Positions 21,788 to 34,608 of a stretch of 64,000 bases of DNA are shown here, in pieces. The position numbers and the translations under genes were made by a program. Numbering within the stretch: position 1 is the first letter of the stretch; every line of letters starts with the position of its first letter. The notes under the pieces are model-generated. The model did not search any database. It was given only the letters and a program-made list of their open reading frames with translations, and was not told the DNA's origin. Origin of the DNA: Lepisosteus oculatus (taxonomy: Eukaryota; Chordata; Actinopteri; Semionotiformes; Lepisosteidae); NCBI RefSeq assembly GCF_040954835.1, contig NC_090709.1, positions 46,580,976-46,644,975 of the forward strand, read 5' to 3'.

Positions 21788-24700
21788 GTAAACCCACAGA
21801 AGTCCTTTAGAAGGAGAACACAGCAGGTGAGACGGGACCTAACACAGCTTCAGAAACTGTTAGAGAAAAATAAAGAAAACGCCGCCCAGGTGAAATCGTT
21901 GAAAGATAAGATTCGTTCAGCTCTTGACGTCCCTAAGGAGTGCTGGGTACCGGCTGGACAATCCCTCAAAGAGCTGGTAAAGAATCTGCACAAACAGCTC
22001 AGTTTCATGGAAGACACATCCACCTCTCCTCCTGGAAACCTTTCTGATGAGGAGGTGTTAAGTAATGCGTCTGAAGGCCTGTCTCTGCAGGGAATCTACT
22101 GCACTGGGGTTCTGAAGAACATGCTGGAGAAGAGAGAGCAGCTCATTGAGGTTCCTGAGGGCTTCTCACTGCACAGACCCCAGCACAGCTCCCTTTATGA
22201 GCAGGAGGAGTTTTCATCCTATAAATCACAGGCCCTTTTCCAGAAGGTCATGGAAAATCTGGGCTACTCTTTCAGCACTTTAGTAACAGGTGAATTCAAG
22301 GCCTTCTCTGCTGCAAACACAGTAGGTCTCTCACACTCTACAGACAAGGAGAAACCCCCATCTGCACACCCATGCATATGGAAAACAAAGTACAACTATG
22401 TACCACTGGCGTCCAGCTTTTTTGAGAAGAATAGACTGAAGTTGTCAGGTGCTGCCATGAGAGACCTCCGAGATATAGAAACGGCGCTGTTAAAGAGTGA
22501 AGAAGATAGCATGTTCCCTATGTTAATAAACAGAATGGATAGTTTTTTTAAGAGATTTGGCACCCATGCTAACCAGGGTCCTGTTCACTTTGGTGGGGTG
22601 TTCTGGTGGAAGGCCTCTGGTGAGGGTTTCAGCAGCAATGATCTCACAGGGATGAACAGCCTGACATCTGACAAGCTCTAAATATCTATGTTGGTCATGG
22701 ATACTGTGCATTAACCACATCTTGTTCAGCTGGAGTGAGCAAGTCTGCATCAGAGCTGAAAGGACACTTTACTGGGAACTACAGTGAAACCCAGATGAGC
22801 GGAGTGAAGCTCTCTGTCTCTAAAAGTGGGGGTCCTGCTGAAACTCACAATCACCTGCAGTGGAAGTGTGCTCTGGTCAGCAGCAACAGGACCTGGCAGG
22901 TGATAGACAGAGGAACCAGGCTGATTCCTGTGTGGGACATCATCCTGTCTGCTCACACTCAGGACTTCACAGACCCTTTCAGACTGAGCAGCAGCCTGCT
23001 GGAGGCCTACAGAAGGATCACAGGGCAGGACGCAGACCTGATGTCAGGAGAGAGGGAGCTCTCGGCACAGAGAGAGGCTGAGGAGCTGATTCAGACAGTG
23101 AAGAACTGGACTGTGTCCAACAGTGAACAGGTTCTGACTGAGCTGCTGCAGTTCAAGAGTAAACTGAGAGAAACAACAGGGTCCCACAGAATCTGGTTTC
23201 AGACCTGTCTCTCTAACAAGGTCCTGCAAGATGTTTTACTGGAAGTTGTTAAAAAGCACAAACATGAGGAAGCAATAAACCTGCAAACGATGATGCGCTC
23301 TCTCATGGAGCCTCACCTGTACACAGTGAAAAACGTCCCAAACAGAGCCAAAATCATGGAGTGGGCCTACCAGGCTGAGGAGGAAATATTCAAAGTTGTC
23401 TCTGTTTCCGAGTTCTCTGAACTGGCGGAAATCCTGAGGAGAACTAAAGAACTAGCAGATTCTACATTAGCACTCAGTGACTCTGTAACTGTGCGTGAGG
23501 CCAAGATCAAAGCCACATGCACTATTGCCTTCTCCCTGAACTCCCTGCGACAGACTTTAACACAGAACAATGAGGGAGAAGCAGAACTGCTGGTACTTTC
23601 GGTCATCACATCTGTAGGATACAGCTTGAAGAACAACAGTTTCAGTCACCCTCTGGGCTGGAAAGACATTGACTTTTTAGAGAATGAGCTCCAGAAGGCT
23701 TATGACAAAGACTGCTTACTGAAAGGGCAACATCCTACAAGAGCTCAGGCCCACTTAGTGCTCACAGCTCTGACTGCATCAAAAAACAAACAGTCAGTCA
23801 CCTCAAAGGATAAGGAGAGGCGACTACAGTTGATAAAATCACAGCTAAAGGGGAAAATGATCCCTGAAGTCTCCTCAGCAATCACATGTGCAAATGTATA
23901 TCAGGACTGGAAACAACTTGAACTGCAGTTGACACACTTGACAAACAGCGAGGAACGAGAAGATTTTATGAATTTGCTTCAGAAACTGGGTCTAAAGTGC
24001 CTATGCCTTAAACAGCAAAAAAAAGATATTCTTGTCATAGATAGTGCCTCACAAAGTGTGAACAATCCCAGAGAGGAGAGCCAGCTCTGTTTCCACTATC
24101 TGTACAAGCTCATGATGCTGGACTACAGTGTCCGTTTTTTTGTTCTTAAAGTTCCGGATACTGACTGTAAGGAAAACAGTGCCACCACAGTGCAGTGTTC
24201 TAGTGGTCCTGAAAAAAGCAGTTTTGGCTTCTTCAGTATTGGCGAGGAAGATGTTGAGAAGGAAAAGAAACACAAGACTCACATTCACCCCATGGACGTC
24301 CACATGGCTGTGTTCCACTACTCTGATGACTTCCTGAGGCAGTACCTCTACACCAAGCTGTCCACCTGTCAGTTCACCTTACCCCTGCTGGTGCCCAGCC
24401 CCTGGACTGGGGCACTGGAGTTCCCTCTGTGGGCCCTGAGGCAGATCAAGAAATCATGGTGCTGCAGGGAGCCATCTGAGAGAGGCAGCTCTGTGAAACA
24501 CAACTGCAGGGACATGTTCAATGCTCCAGTGCCAACGGTGTCCTTCATCAGGCTGGGATCATCCTCCGTCTCCAAATCCCAGATCCTAAACAGCGTCGTC
24601 AGCCCCAAGAGACACAGTGTGTTTTTCCACCGGCACTGCAGGGGCAGCTCCCCACACTGCCTGCTCATGGACGGGGTGGTGGAGATCGCCTGGTACTGTC

Positions 24701-27700
24701 CAGGAGGCAGGAAGGACGACGTGTTCGACAGCTGTGTGGCTCTCCTGAACCTTCACGGTGATGCCAGCAAACACCCAGAACAGCTGCAGTTTCTCCAGGA
24801 GGTCAGCGTTGTCAATGTAGTTCTGATCACAGAGACTCCACTGGGGGAAGACGTGAAGAAGACAGCTGAGGCTCTTTTCAACTCTCCTGTTCCCCTAATC
24901 TGTCTGTTTGCTGGCCTGAGTAAAGTCCCACAAGGAAACAATCCAACCAAGGTGAGACTGGCTGCCAAGAACAGGAACGAAGCTGATCTGACTGATGAGA
25001 TAGTATTACATGTCAAACACTGCATCTCCACTGTGAACAAGAGCTCCAGCCTGCAGACATACTTACAGGCTGCGAGACAGCAGCAGTTCAGGGTGGATGA
25101 AGACAGTGAAGCCTGTAGAGAAGGGAAGGAAAAGGCTGAACTTCTGATGAGCCTCCTGAGAGAAGATGAGTTATTAAACCTCAAGGAGAAGCTGCTGCCT
25201 CTGCAGGGCAAGCTGTGGCACAAGTGGTGCCTGAAGGACAAAGAACAGTATTGTCTGAACAGCAGAGTGAACACAAGTATTGAACAGCAGGTGAGCAATA
25301 TCAGGGCTGAGAAAAGAGCCCTCCGCCGTGAGCAGCTAAAGAGAGCTTTCCCTCTCCATGACTTCATGAGATCCTTCCTGGAGTGTTTAGCTTCTGCAGA
25401 TCCACAAGACATTAAACTGTTCATGCTGCACTGGCTGGGGATGTATCTAGATGAACTGACTGCAGACACACTGAGTGAACTTCAGAAGAAATTCCACTCC
25501 ACATGGAAAACACTGAGGCAGAAAGAGAAGAGCAAGGACAAGGAGCAGGAGATGAAACTGCAGAAAGACCTGAGCACCATATCTGAAGAGATCACTGCTG
25601 CTACTCTCGGACTTCAACACCTCATGAGAGAAACCGCTCAGCTTCATGAGGCTGTTCAATCAGAAGGAGAGGGTCTAGAAGAGTACAGACAGTTTGTCAG
25701 TGTCTTTCCCGCTGTCGGAGCCGAGATGCTGATGTCAGGACATCCTCTGGAGCTGATGGACGGAGATGCTGCCCATGTGCCCCTCCTGTGGATTGAGGCT
25801 GTCCTAGACAAACTCAAGGAAAAAATTGGAGACAGAAGGGTGTTTGTCCTCTCTGTTCTTGGAGTCCAGAGCTCGGGAAAGTCCACTCTGCTGAACACGA
25901 TGTTCGGGCTGCAGTTCACAGTGAGTGCAGGAAGGTGCACCAGGGGAGTGTTCATGCAGTTAGTGCGAGTGAGTGAGGATGTCAGAGCTCAGCTGCAGTA
26001 TGACTTTGTCCTGGTGGTGGACACAGAGGGGCTTCGGTCACCAGAGCTCAGTAATAAAACCACACTGAGTCATGACAATGAATTAGCAACGTTTATTATC
26101 GGGATTGGTGACATGACTGTGATCAACATCATGGGAGAAAATCCCTCTGAAATGCAGGATATTCTCCAAATCTGCGTCCAGGCATTTCTGAGAATGAAGT
26201 CTGTTCAGATCAAACCAAGTTGTGTTTTTGTGCATCAGAATGTGGCAGAATCTTCAGCAAACAGCAAGAATATGGAGGGAAGGAGGCGCCTCCAGGAGAA
26301 ACTGGATGAAATGTCCCGCATTGCTGCCAAAGAGGAAGGCTGTGAAGTTACCGGCTTCAGTGACATTATCCAGTTTGATGTGGACTCACAGGTTTTCTAC
26401 TTCAAAAACCTTCTGGAAGGAGACCCTCCGATGGCTCCTCCCAACCCCTCCTACAGCCAGAACGTCCAGGAGCTGAAGATGAAGCTCCTCAGTGTCGCTC
26501 AGTGGCAGCCGGGAGTGAAGTTTCCCTCACTGTCAGAGTTTAAATTACGGATCAAAGATCTCTGGAACACCCTGCTGGGGGAGAACTTTGTCTTCAGCTT
26601 CAGAAACACCCTAGAAATGATGGTTTACAGTAAACTGGAGGACAGGTACGGAGAGTGGTCATGGAAGATGAGGAAACGAGCCTTAGAGGTACAGAACAGA
26701 CTGAGCAACCAAATCATCAATAATATAGTTCAGGCTGTGACATTGTCAGATCTGAGGAGAGAATTTCATGAGATCTACAGAACTCTGACAGCTGAAATAA
26801 AGAAGTATTTTAAAGAAGAAAAATACCAGGAGATCTTGATTAAGTGGAAGGTGAATGTTGATAAAAGGTTTGAGAGCCTGAGAAATGAGCTCATTGAAGA
26901 AACCAGAAAGCAGAGCAATGAACTGATCAGACTGAAGAAATGCCGATCGGAGCTAGACAGGAAGAAATCAGAATACGAAGCAGAACTGATTAAAATGAGC
27001 AAAGACCTGGCGTCCAGACTGAAGGAGCAGAAGCTCAGTGATAAGAAAGTGGAGGAGCAGTTTGACAGACTCTGGAAGAGCTGGGTGACCAGAGTGTCCT
27101 CAGAGCTGCCCCCTGAGGAACAGCTGGACATCAGAGCCACAGTGCAAAACATCCTGATGGAGAAATTCAAGAACCAGGGAGATGTCCTCAACAAAATTGT
27201 GAACAGAGAGGAGATGTTCCAGTTCAATAGGAAAAAACACATCAAACAAAGCTGGGCAAGATCTGCATGGAATACGGTTACTTTTCAAGACCCACAGTGG
27301 GAATATCATGGGAATGAACCCATTCAGGAAATACAGAGACCTGTTAATAAATACATTGACAGGAGAGAAGAAGAGAAAGTGGATTTCAATGACAACTTCA
27401 TCCATGAAATCCTGGGGCTGATAAAGATTAAAATAACTGATTATGAAAAGTCTACAGAGCAAAATATATTCACAAAGGAGTACGAGTTTGAACTGTCTGT
27501 CTATCTGTGCACCACAGCAGTAGAACAATTTAAGAAAATGCACACAGCCTTCAGGAAAGCCAACAATCCTCTGACTTACCTCCAGAGTAAGAGGGATCAG
27601 TACCTCGACTGTTTTAAGAGCTTCTGTAAAGGAGCCTCATCTGTCACATTCTTTGTAGATTTTCTGTGCAGATGCCTCAAACCTGCGATCCAGCAGGCAG

Positions 27701-28677
27701 CATGTGATAAGACCTGTATCCAGATCCCAGATAAAATGAAATCTAACTACCCTGCTTTCAGTGGTAACAGATCCAACCTGGAAAACCATATTCTGAGACA
27801 CCTCGCTGAGCAGCCGAACTTTGACTCCTATATGGAATATATTAACCATCCAAAGGGTTATTTTGAGAAGTTTATAAGGGAGCGTGTTGAGAGATACTGT
27901 AGAGACAACAGTGATCAACTGAGAAGGATGTTTAAAACCAATCTGAGTGACCTAGTACAGCAGGTTTTAACAGTGAACACTACTGTCACTGCAGCAGTGA
28001 AAGACAGACATGGTGGCACCACCTTGTGGCTGGATGAGTTCTGTGCAGCACTCAGTGATCACATGGTGCTCCCCAGACAGGACTTCAGAAACATTGAAAA
28101 GGAAGACATCACAGACCTGCAGTTCCTCAGAGAAATGATGGCCAGATCACTTGATGAGCTACTGAAAAGTCTTCAGAAAGAAAGCAGCAGCAAACCTGAC
28201 CTTGACTTAAAGATTTTCAGACGCAGACCTGATGAGATTCTGTGTGAGGCGCTCAGTGGCTGTTGGGAACAGTGTCCCTTCTGTAAAGCCATCAGCACAA
28301 ACACTATCCCTGGTCATAACTCTGATCACAGTGTCCAGTTTCATCGTCCTTCTGCTCTGGCTGGCTGGCATATCCATGGGACAGATATATTTTATGTTGA
28401 TATTTGTACCACCTCAGTCAGCAGTGACAAGAGTTTCTATCCTACTTGGGAATCTACTAAAACTGTTCCCTATAAGACCTACAGAGAAGCAGGTGAACCT
28501 TACAGCAGGTGGCGCATCACCCCAGATAACAGCGAGCAGTCCTACTGGAAATGGTTCATCTGTACTTTCAGGTCACAGCTGGAGGAGAAATTAAAGTATA
28601 AATTTGTAGGTCATGGTGAAATTCCCAGTGAGTGGAAAACAATTGGAAAGAGCTCTGCACTGAAGGAACTGAAGTAA
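21788..28677 (+). CDS. gvin1-like: Interferon-induced very large GTPase-like (GVIN/VLIG), giant exon with one frameshift
   Basis: About 297 codons (21788-22681) plus about 2,000 codons (22672-28677) give roughly 2,300 residues, close to the 2,400 of mammalian VLIG-1; as in that family, nearly all lies in one exon. From the N terminus it has a basic coiled stretch; the family segment FGTHANQGPVHFGG and FWWKASGEG near 22555-22626; a long helical region; a G domain with P-loop GVQSSGKST (25861-25887), DTEG (26020-26031) and HQN (26233-26241) where a canonical NKxD would lie; a Lys/Glu-rich coiled coil (about 26780-27250); and a C-terminal VLIG domain ending LKELK. The family are large cytosolic, interferon-inducible GTPases; the role of this copy is inferred. 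The first 890 bases and the rest are in different frames. TAA ends the first frame at 22679-22681, while the second frame is open back to 22672. It is either a sequencing or assembly error or a recent lesion. No 5' exons or promoter found. Confidence 0.9.
22669..22681 (+). other. Frameshift point in the GVIN-like exon
   Basis: The upstream frame reads ...LTSDKL then TAA (22679-22681). The downstream frame has TGA at 22669-22671 and then reads QALNIYVG and onward without interruption for about 2,000 codons. A single missing base between these two stops restores one frame. Nothing else in the exon is broken. Confidence 0.85.
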
Positions 28678-28770
28678 CTATAAATTGTTTCGAGGTGATT
28701 AAAAACTGTCTTTTGTATAAACTGATACCTGAGTAAAAATGAAGTGAAAATATAAGTCCGATATCAAACA

Positions 28771-28885
28771 GTTCTACTGGAAATGGTTCATCTGTACTTT
28801 TAGGATCAAGATCGAGTGGGAATTTGGATTAAATTCACAGATTTGGGTAAAATCCCTGAAGACTGGGACAGAAGCACAAAGTAGG
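28771..28885 (+). pseudogene. Relic of a second GVIN 3' coding end
   Basis: TACTGGAAATGGTTCATCTG followed by TACTTTTAGG repeats the last coding segment of the gene (28541-28575) 232 bases further on. The peptide FYWKWFICTFR matches SYWKWFICTFR, and frame-shifted continuation still gives GKIPEDW against GEIPSEW, with a stop. It looks like the tail of a tandem paralogue that was otherwise deleted. Confidence 0.75.
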
Positions 28886-28920
28886 CAGCTCTGACAGATG
28901 AGCAGTAAACCAACATCAGT

Positions 28921-28922
<2 letters not shown>

Positions 28923-28974
<52 letters not shown>
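28923..28974. repeat. (AAT)n microsatellite
   Basis: About 17 perfect AAT units. It is the 3' tail of the adjacent L2 LINE, which ends in such runs. Confidence 0.95.
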
Positions 28975-28976
<2 letters not shown>

Positions 28977-29868
28977 CCTTATTTTATGTAGCACCTTTAA
29001 AGGTGGCTTCTCAAAGCGCTTTACAGGATGACAACAACAATAAATAAGAAGAATACACAAGATAAAACACAATGACAATACACAGAGGAGACTTTGGATG
29101 GTGGTACTAAGAAGAGCAGAGGGGTGAAGAATGGAACCAGTTCAGTAAAGGCTTTTCTGAAGAAGAGGGTTTTGAGTCTGGATCTGAAGGAGTTTAGAGA
29201 AGGTGACTCTCTGATATCCATGGGGAGAGAGTTCCAGAGCTTGGGGGCATAGCAGGAGAAGGCCCTGTCACCCATAGAATGTAGACGGGCTTGGGAGACA
29301 GTAAGGAGAGCAGAATTAGCAGAGCGAAGATTGCGAGGTGGGGAGTAGTAGTAGTAGTAGTAGTAGTAGATAATAGTTCAGACAGGTACTGAGGTGCCAA
29401 GCTGAGCCATATAGGTGAGCATGAGGATTTTAAAGTCTGCATGGAATTTGACCGGAAGCCAGTGCAAGGACTTCAAGATAGGAGTAATGTGAACACTTGC
29501 ACTAGATCTGGTCAGGATTCTGGCTGCTGAATTTTGGACATACTGGAGTTTGTTCAGTGTAGATTTAAATACCCCAGCGAGTAGAGCATTACAGTAGTCA
29601 ATTCGAGAGAATACAAATGTGTTGATCAGCTTTTCAGCCACAGTTAATGATAGCATAGGGCATAGTCTTGCGATATTTCTAAGGTGAAAAAAATATGTTT
29701 TGACAGTATGCTGCACATGTGGGTCGAATGTTAAGCCAGAATCGCATATCACCCCAAGGTTTTTCAATTTTGATTGAAGCTCAAGTACAGAACCATCTAC
29801 AGATAGGGTTACAGGACTGGCTTTACAAAGTTAAAGGGGGGTGCCAATAAGCATGACTTCATGCTTCA
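28975..29868 (-). mobile_element. L2 LINE, 5'-truncated, 3' end of reverse-transcriptase ORF
   Basis: On the minus strand 29378-29767 reads KNLGVICDSGLTFDPHV, SRIDYCNALLAG, LQYVQNSAARILTR and LKSLHWLPV, the C-terminal part of L2-type reverse transcriptases. 29021-29275 continues with RAFSCYAPKLWNSLP and SFRSRLKTLFF. The two parts are in different frames because of an expanded AGT run at 29344-29370. The 3' UTR ends with the motif shared by fragments at 5086, 12818 and 56975, then the (AAT)n tail. Inactive. Confidence 0.9.
29344..29370. repeat. (AGT)n microsatellite inside the L2 coding relic
   Basis: Nine AGT/GTA units interrupt the L2 ORF and shift its frame. Confidence 0.9.
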
Positions 29869-31089
29869 TTTACACTTCGTGTAAATATTTAGGTATTCAG
29901 GGAGACTGATGTTCAACCTGATTCAGTGGGATTATGGATCGATTCTTTCAGGAGCTCAGCTACTGTTCAAGTCAGTCTTACAGGTCCTCATATCATATCA
30001 CCATGATCCTCTGTAACAAATCTGGTTATTAATGAACAGATGAGAAGCTCTCTGGGTAAGATATGGTAACAAAAAGAGAACTGTCATTCAGTAAAATTAT
30101 TTCAGTACTAGAATGTCACAGAAAGCTCTCACTCAACAGACATTTAGACACTGAACAGTTAATGAATAACTGCAGATTTCTGCAACTATTGTGTTTTATT
30201 TTAACCTGAAATTGGTTTTATCTTTAAACTTTATTCTGACATTTGTTTTGCTGTTTGTGAAAAGTGATTCAGAGTTTGGCTAAGGAACTTCATGCTGTAT
30301 TTTGAAGCTGTGGGTGTGTGTCTATATCCACAGGAAATCACGGCATCTGCTCTTGTACTACATCAGGGGTTGAGTTCTGTAGGTACATTCTTATGTTTAC
30401 TGTGCTGATAAATTCTTAAACCCTCTGGTGTGTGATTAATGGAAATAGATTAAAATAGGAAAAAATGAGATAGAATAGAAACACAATACATTGAAATGGT
30501 AATTGAAAATTGGTGACAATTGGTGATAGACCTTTCTTCTGTTCCTGTACTGACAAATGCGATAATTACTGCTTCTAACTAAAATATCTAATAAAGAAAT
30601 CACAATCAAATGTGACAAACTGTATCTTTTTACAAGCATAAATAACATAGTGACATTTCACTTGTGTTGTTTTCTTCATTTGGAAATTGTTTGTTGTTTG
30701 ACAAAATAATACATCACACCAGATTAATCTGCCAGTACAGCTCCCTCTTGTTTTACACTCAGCGATTCTGCAGTGTGAGAGAAGAAATTAAATACTTTCT
30801 TCACTTTCACTTAAACGACACTACAGGTCCAGACCAATGAAACCCACCACTGTATTCAGGATGCCTACTTAAAGACCTTAAAGTGTTCCAACAAAGCCTG
30901 AATGAAATAAACAAACATGTACCACATAACTTTTGCACAATAACCATACCATACAACTTCAACACCTCAATGGTTCTGTTTTTATCAGCTGACACAGTAA
31001 TGAGCACAGAGCTGTAAACTAACTGCTCTACAGAGGACAGAAATACACACAATATTAAGTCTTGTTTTCAGCCTTTTATACCTGCTACC
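29869..31089. other. Unannotated spacer
   Basis: AT-rich sequence with scattered short frames. No repeat, exon or RNA gene recognised. Confidence 0.45.
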
Positions 31090-31540
31090 CCTTAGAGGCA
31101 GGGTAGTGCAGTGGTTAACATCAATGCCTGGCTACAGTTCCTAGGGGACTGTATGTGTGGAGTTTGCATGTTTGTGTTCACTGGGGTTTCCTCCTATAGT
31201 CCCAGTCTCATGCTGGTGAGTTCATTGGCTTGTGGGAAAATTGGCCCTGTTGTGAGTGTGTGTGTGTCTGTTTGTGTGTGCCCTGAGACAGAGAGGCGTC
31301 CTGTCCAGGGTGTGTGAGTGTGTGTGTCTGTGTTTGTCCTGTGATAGACTGGCGTCCTGTCCAGGATGTGTGAGTGTGTGTGTCTATGTGTGCCCTGAGA
31401 CAGTGTGGAGTCCCATCCAAGGTGTGTGTGTTTGTGTGTCTGTGTCCAGGGTTTGTGTGACGTCTTACACACATTGCTTGTCAGGACAGACTCTGGCTCC
31501 CCTGCAATCCTGGATTAGAAAAAGTAGTCAGAAAATGGAC
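31090..31540 (+). repeat. tRNA-derived SINE with expanded GT-rich minisatellite core
   Basis: The head GGGTAGTGCAGTGGTTAAC is followed by the SINE body TGTGTGGAGTTTGCATGTTT, GGTTTCCTCC and ATTGGC. A core at about 31250-31450 repeats the unit 'GTGTGTGTCTGTGT...CCCTGAGACAG...GGCGTCCTGTCCAGG' about four times with a period near 60 bases. The tail TGGATTAGAAAAAGTAGTC ends it. Frames seen through this stretch (His/Thr-rich) are produced by the repeat. Confidence 0.75.
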
Positions 31541-33143
31541 AGATATACAATACAATTATATTTCTATTGGTAAAACAGCCCCCATACAAGAAATACCTAC
31601 ATTGTGCAGAGAAGTTTCTAGTTGTCTTGTACAGAGGGCATTTTGTTACTGACACACACACGGGTCAGGGAAATATCACCAGCTTGAGAATATGGAGACT
31701 GTGCCTGTCTTTCCCAGCTGCATCCCAAAAACCACAGACACCAGTGTATGCAGGGGACTCGTTTCAAACTCAGAAACATAAACATAAAAAACATTTTACA
31801 ATAATCACTTCCCATCATGTTTTCTGACACAGAGATCTGGAACATTAAATTCACGTGAAACTAATGATCAATAACTTCCCTGATATATTAATATATATTC
31901 TAATTAAACTGTTACATTTCTTCTATCTGCTGCTCTACATCTGTTCTCACCCCCCCGTCTGGGCAGAGAGGGTGTGAGGTGCAGTAATCAGCCAGACCCC
32001 CTTTATGATTTAAAAGATAATAAGTATTAACAGAATAATAAAGTCAAACCACGCCGTACTGAAGCAGCCCGTGAAGGAGTGTGATAATAATAACAATATC
32101 TCAAATGTGCAAACTTCAAATTGTCATTGATAGAAGCCGCCATCAATTCCTGCTGAAATGCTCTGTTGTGTACCGCTCTTGTATTTGTACTGTTTAATAA
32201 AGAGACTCGGAGAAGGGACATGAATACTCTTGTGTCTTCACTTGATCGCCCTCACTTCCGCCCACATTTCCGTGTATTGTTGGCAATGTAGTACACAAGC
32301 ATCTCAGCAGATACAGCAGGTATCCCGCCTGTCAGCTCCTCACAAGCAGAGAGCTCCCGTACATCAACACTCTCGCCCAGCTGATCCTCAATAACAGCTC
32401 CTGGCATAGAAACACAACCTGGTGCTTTAATGTCAACTATTGTACACTTGTGTGCTTCTGCACCGAGAGCATTCTTCTGTTCTCTGGCAGAGAGAACTCG
32501 CCTCAGATCAAATCACAAACCGACACGAAATTTACATGTCAAATCTGCTATCTGGCTGTGGTGGGTTTTTATTGATGATAATAAACTGTGCGCGCTGCAG
32601 TTTTAAATACTCAAGATGAAAAATTGCCGCGACACGAAATCCTGGTACTGGGAGGGTTTTTAAATATCCAATATATATCAATAATAATATAAATATAGAT
32701 ACAATATAGATCTAAGGAGTATATCTATAGATACAGATACAGTAGAGATACAGATAGAGTAAGTAGACATACTGTATAGATATAGATTCTACCGGATTTG
32801 TGTGATTTTAAATCAGGCTCCTCAGAAATAGATGTCCATTATGTGAATGAACCGCACCTGAAAGCAAACGTTGGGTCGGGTTTCCTTTCTTTCCTGCATG
32901 AAATAGAAAATCGTTACAAAAAGCACCAGCTAATGTCCAATAGCGTTGGTCATTTTAATTAACATGAATATACTGTAAGGTCTTGGTACATGGGAGTGGA
33001 TTTCATCCACAATTTAAAAAAGGGCAAATAATATTTATTTTATTTAATACAAAAGTGACCTAAAACTGTAACTTTCAGGTTAGCTTGAACCTGTAATAAA
33101 AAAGGGGCCTGAAACTTCCATTCTCTGATGTGTCTGTCTCTAG
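31541..33143. other. Unannotated spacer
   Basis: Mostly AT-rich DNA between the SINE and the tRNA cluster. It includes a (TAGATA)-like low-complexity patch near 32690-32790. No exon or RNA gene recognised. Confidence 0.4.
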
Positions 33144-33240
33144 AGTCGGACATGATGTTTCACAGATGTGCAGTGTGCCTTTTCTCTTGTTGTGTTCAAG
33201 ATGACTTGCTGTGCACTCTCTTGAATGCGTGTTCTGTACT
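33144..33240 (+). repeat. tRNA-cluster spacer repeat S1, copy 1
   Basis: GGACATGATGTTTCACAGAT followed by GTGCAGTGTGCC recurs at 45745-45850, on the minus strand at 48515-48605, and at 63668-63722. In each place a tRNA or tRNA relic lies nearby with its 3' end facing this block. Confidence 0.65.
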
Positions 33241-33344
33241 GCTCTGTTATTTCATTTAGATTATCTATGTGGTATACAGATAAAACTGGACTGCATGGTG
33301 TAATTTCTGGGTTCAGCACCAGCTGAACCTTAAAATACATCAGC

Positions 33345-33416
33345 CAATCTAAACATGATTTGAACACACAGCTTTTTGATGTGGTGTCAGATGCGCTACC
33401 GTTGCGCCACGAGGTC
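33345..33416 (-). pseudogene. tRNA-Trp(CCA) pseudogene
   Basis: On the minus strand it begins GACCTCGTGGCGCAACGGTA and continues GCGCATCTGAC then CCA at the anticodon position, then GTGTTCAAATCATG. This is the vertebrate tRNA-Trp pattern. The 3' acceptor strand does not pair with GACCTCG, so it is judged decayed. Confidence 0.75.
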
Positions 33417-34608
33417 ACTCCCTAGAAGTGCTTTTAATTCCCCCAAGGAGAAAAATCAGCATCCCTGAAAAAGTTTTTTTTTCATTCTCTCCTGTGAGGA
33501 ATGCCGCTCTTCCAACGAGGGTCTCTTCTTCCCAGACCACAGATTATACTTCCTGTCCGGCTCTCACACAGAGAGCAGACACACCGTCTCCACTAATGTG
33601 TTTACTACATCTATAGATCTGACCCCCTACAGCCCTGATATTCCTGGACAGGATCCCATATTGAGCAGTATTTCTCGCGTTGTGAACTTACAGTGTGTAC
33701 AAAATGCACTTTATACACAAAGTAAGTGTTTTTGTAACTCTAGGACGTTTTGTGAAAATGTTACTGGCATGCCAAAATCGCCCGCTCAACTGAACAGTCC
33801 CACCCCCCTCAGTTTTGGATAAAAGGTTTGGATAAAAAGTTTTTGAACACTTTCACTTTACTTGCGCCGTAAAAAATAGTTCTACTTTGTCAATGGTCAG
33901 ATAACTACACTAACCCCGAATTCACAGTTACTACATCGGACTGTTTGATGTGCAGAAAGGCTATCCGTCCAGGAACAGCATGTTACATAGTGTCTATGTT
34001 TTGGGGTGTCAACATTATTATGACCTTATTTGCTCAGGTGGACCACTGCCTTGCAGTAGTTTATCCTTATACTTACAATTGTTATATAACTAGGACTGTA
34101 GTTATAGACGTTTGTACTTTCTGTTGGTTTTACAATGATTTCTTAATGATTCAGAACCTCGTTACTGTTGATGTTGTTGCAAAAATGAACACATATGGTT
34201 GATGCTCCAGGCAAAAATAATCACGTGAGTTCTGATGAACGTGGAACTGTTCTTCATCGCTAAATACCAGATTGCTTGTTGTTATCTTCTGACATGAAAT
34301 ACTAATCAGTGGCATGCTTGCAAGAATTCACTTGGATGGTTGCAACGGCTCCGTTTAAACCAAAATATCACTGCCCCCCTCAGGATTTCAGATGCCCCCC
34401 TACAGATCATTCACCTGGCGCCAGTCCTGGGTATAATGATGAACAAAGCTGCCTTGAAAGCAGTGAATCCGGGTGTGATTCCCACCTGATCCATCGACAA
34501 ACGTTTTCCAATGAATCTTCGATCGATTTAAAAAAGTCTTGAAGCTGGTAGGCTAGGGAATAAGCACTGTTTCAGTGCACTAAGGAAAATGTGCTACTGT
34601 GCTGTGTC

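Noticed and set aside
24753..25469. 238-codon minus-strand frame
   Set aside because: Antisense shadow of the GVIN-like exon, whose codon pattern leaves this strand open.
31194..31474. His/Thr-rich minus-strand frames
   Set aside because: Translation of the GT-rich minisatellite core of a SINE.
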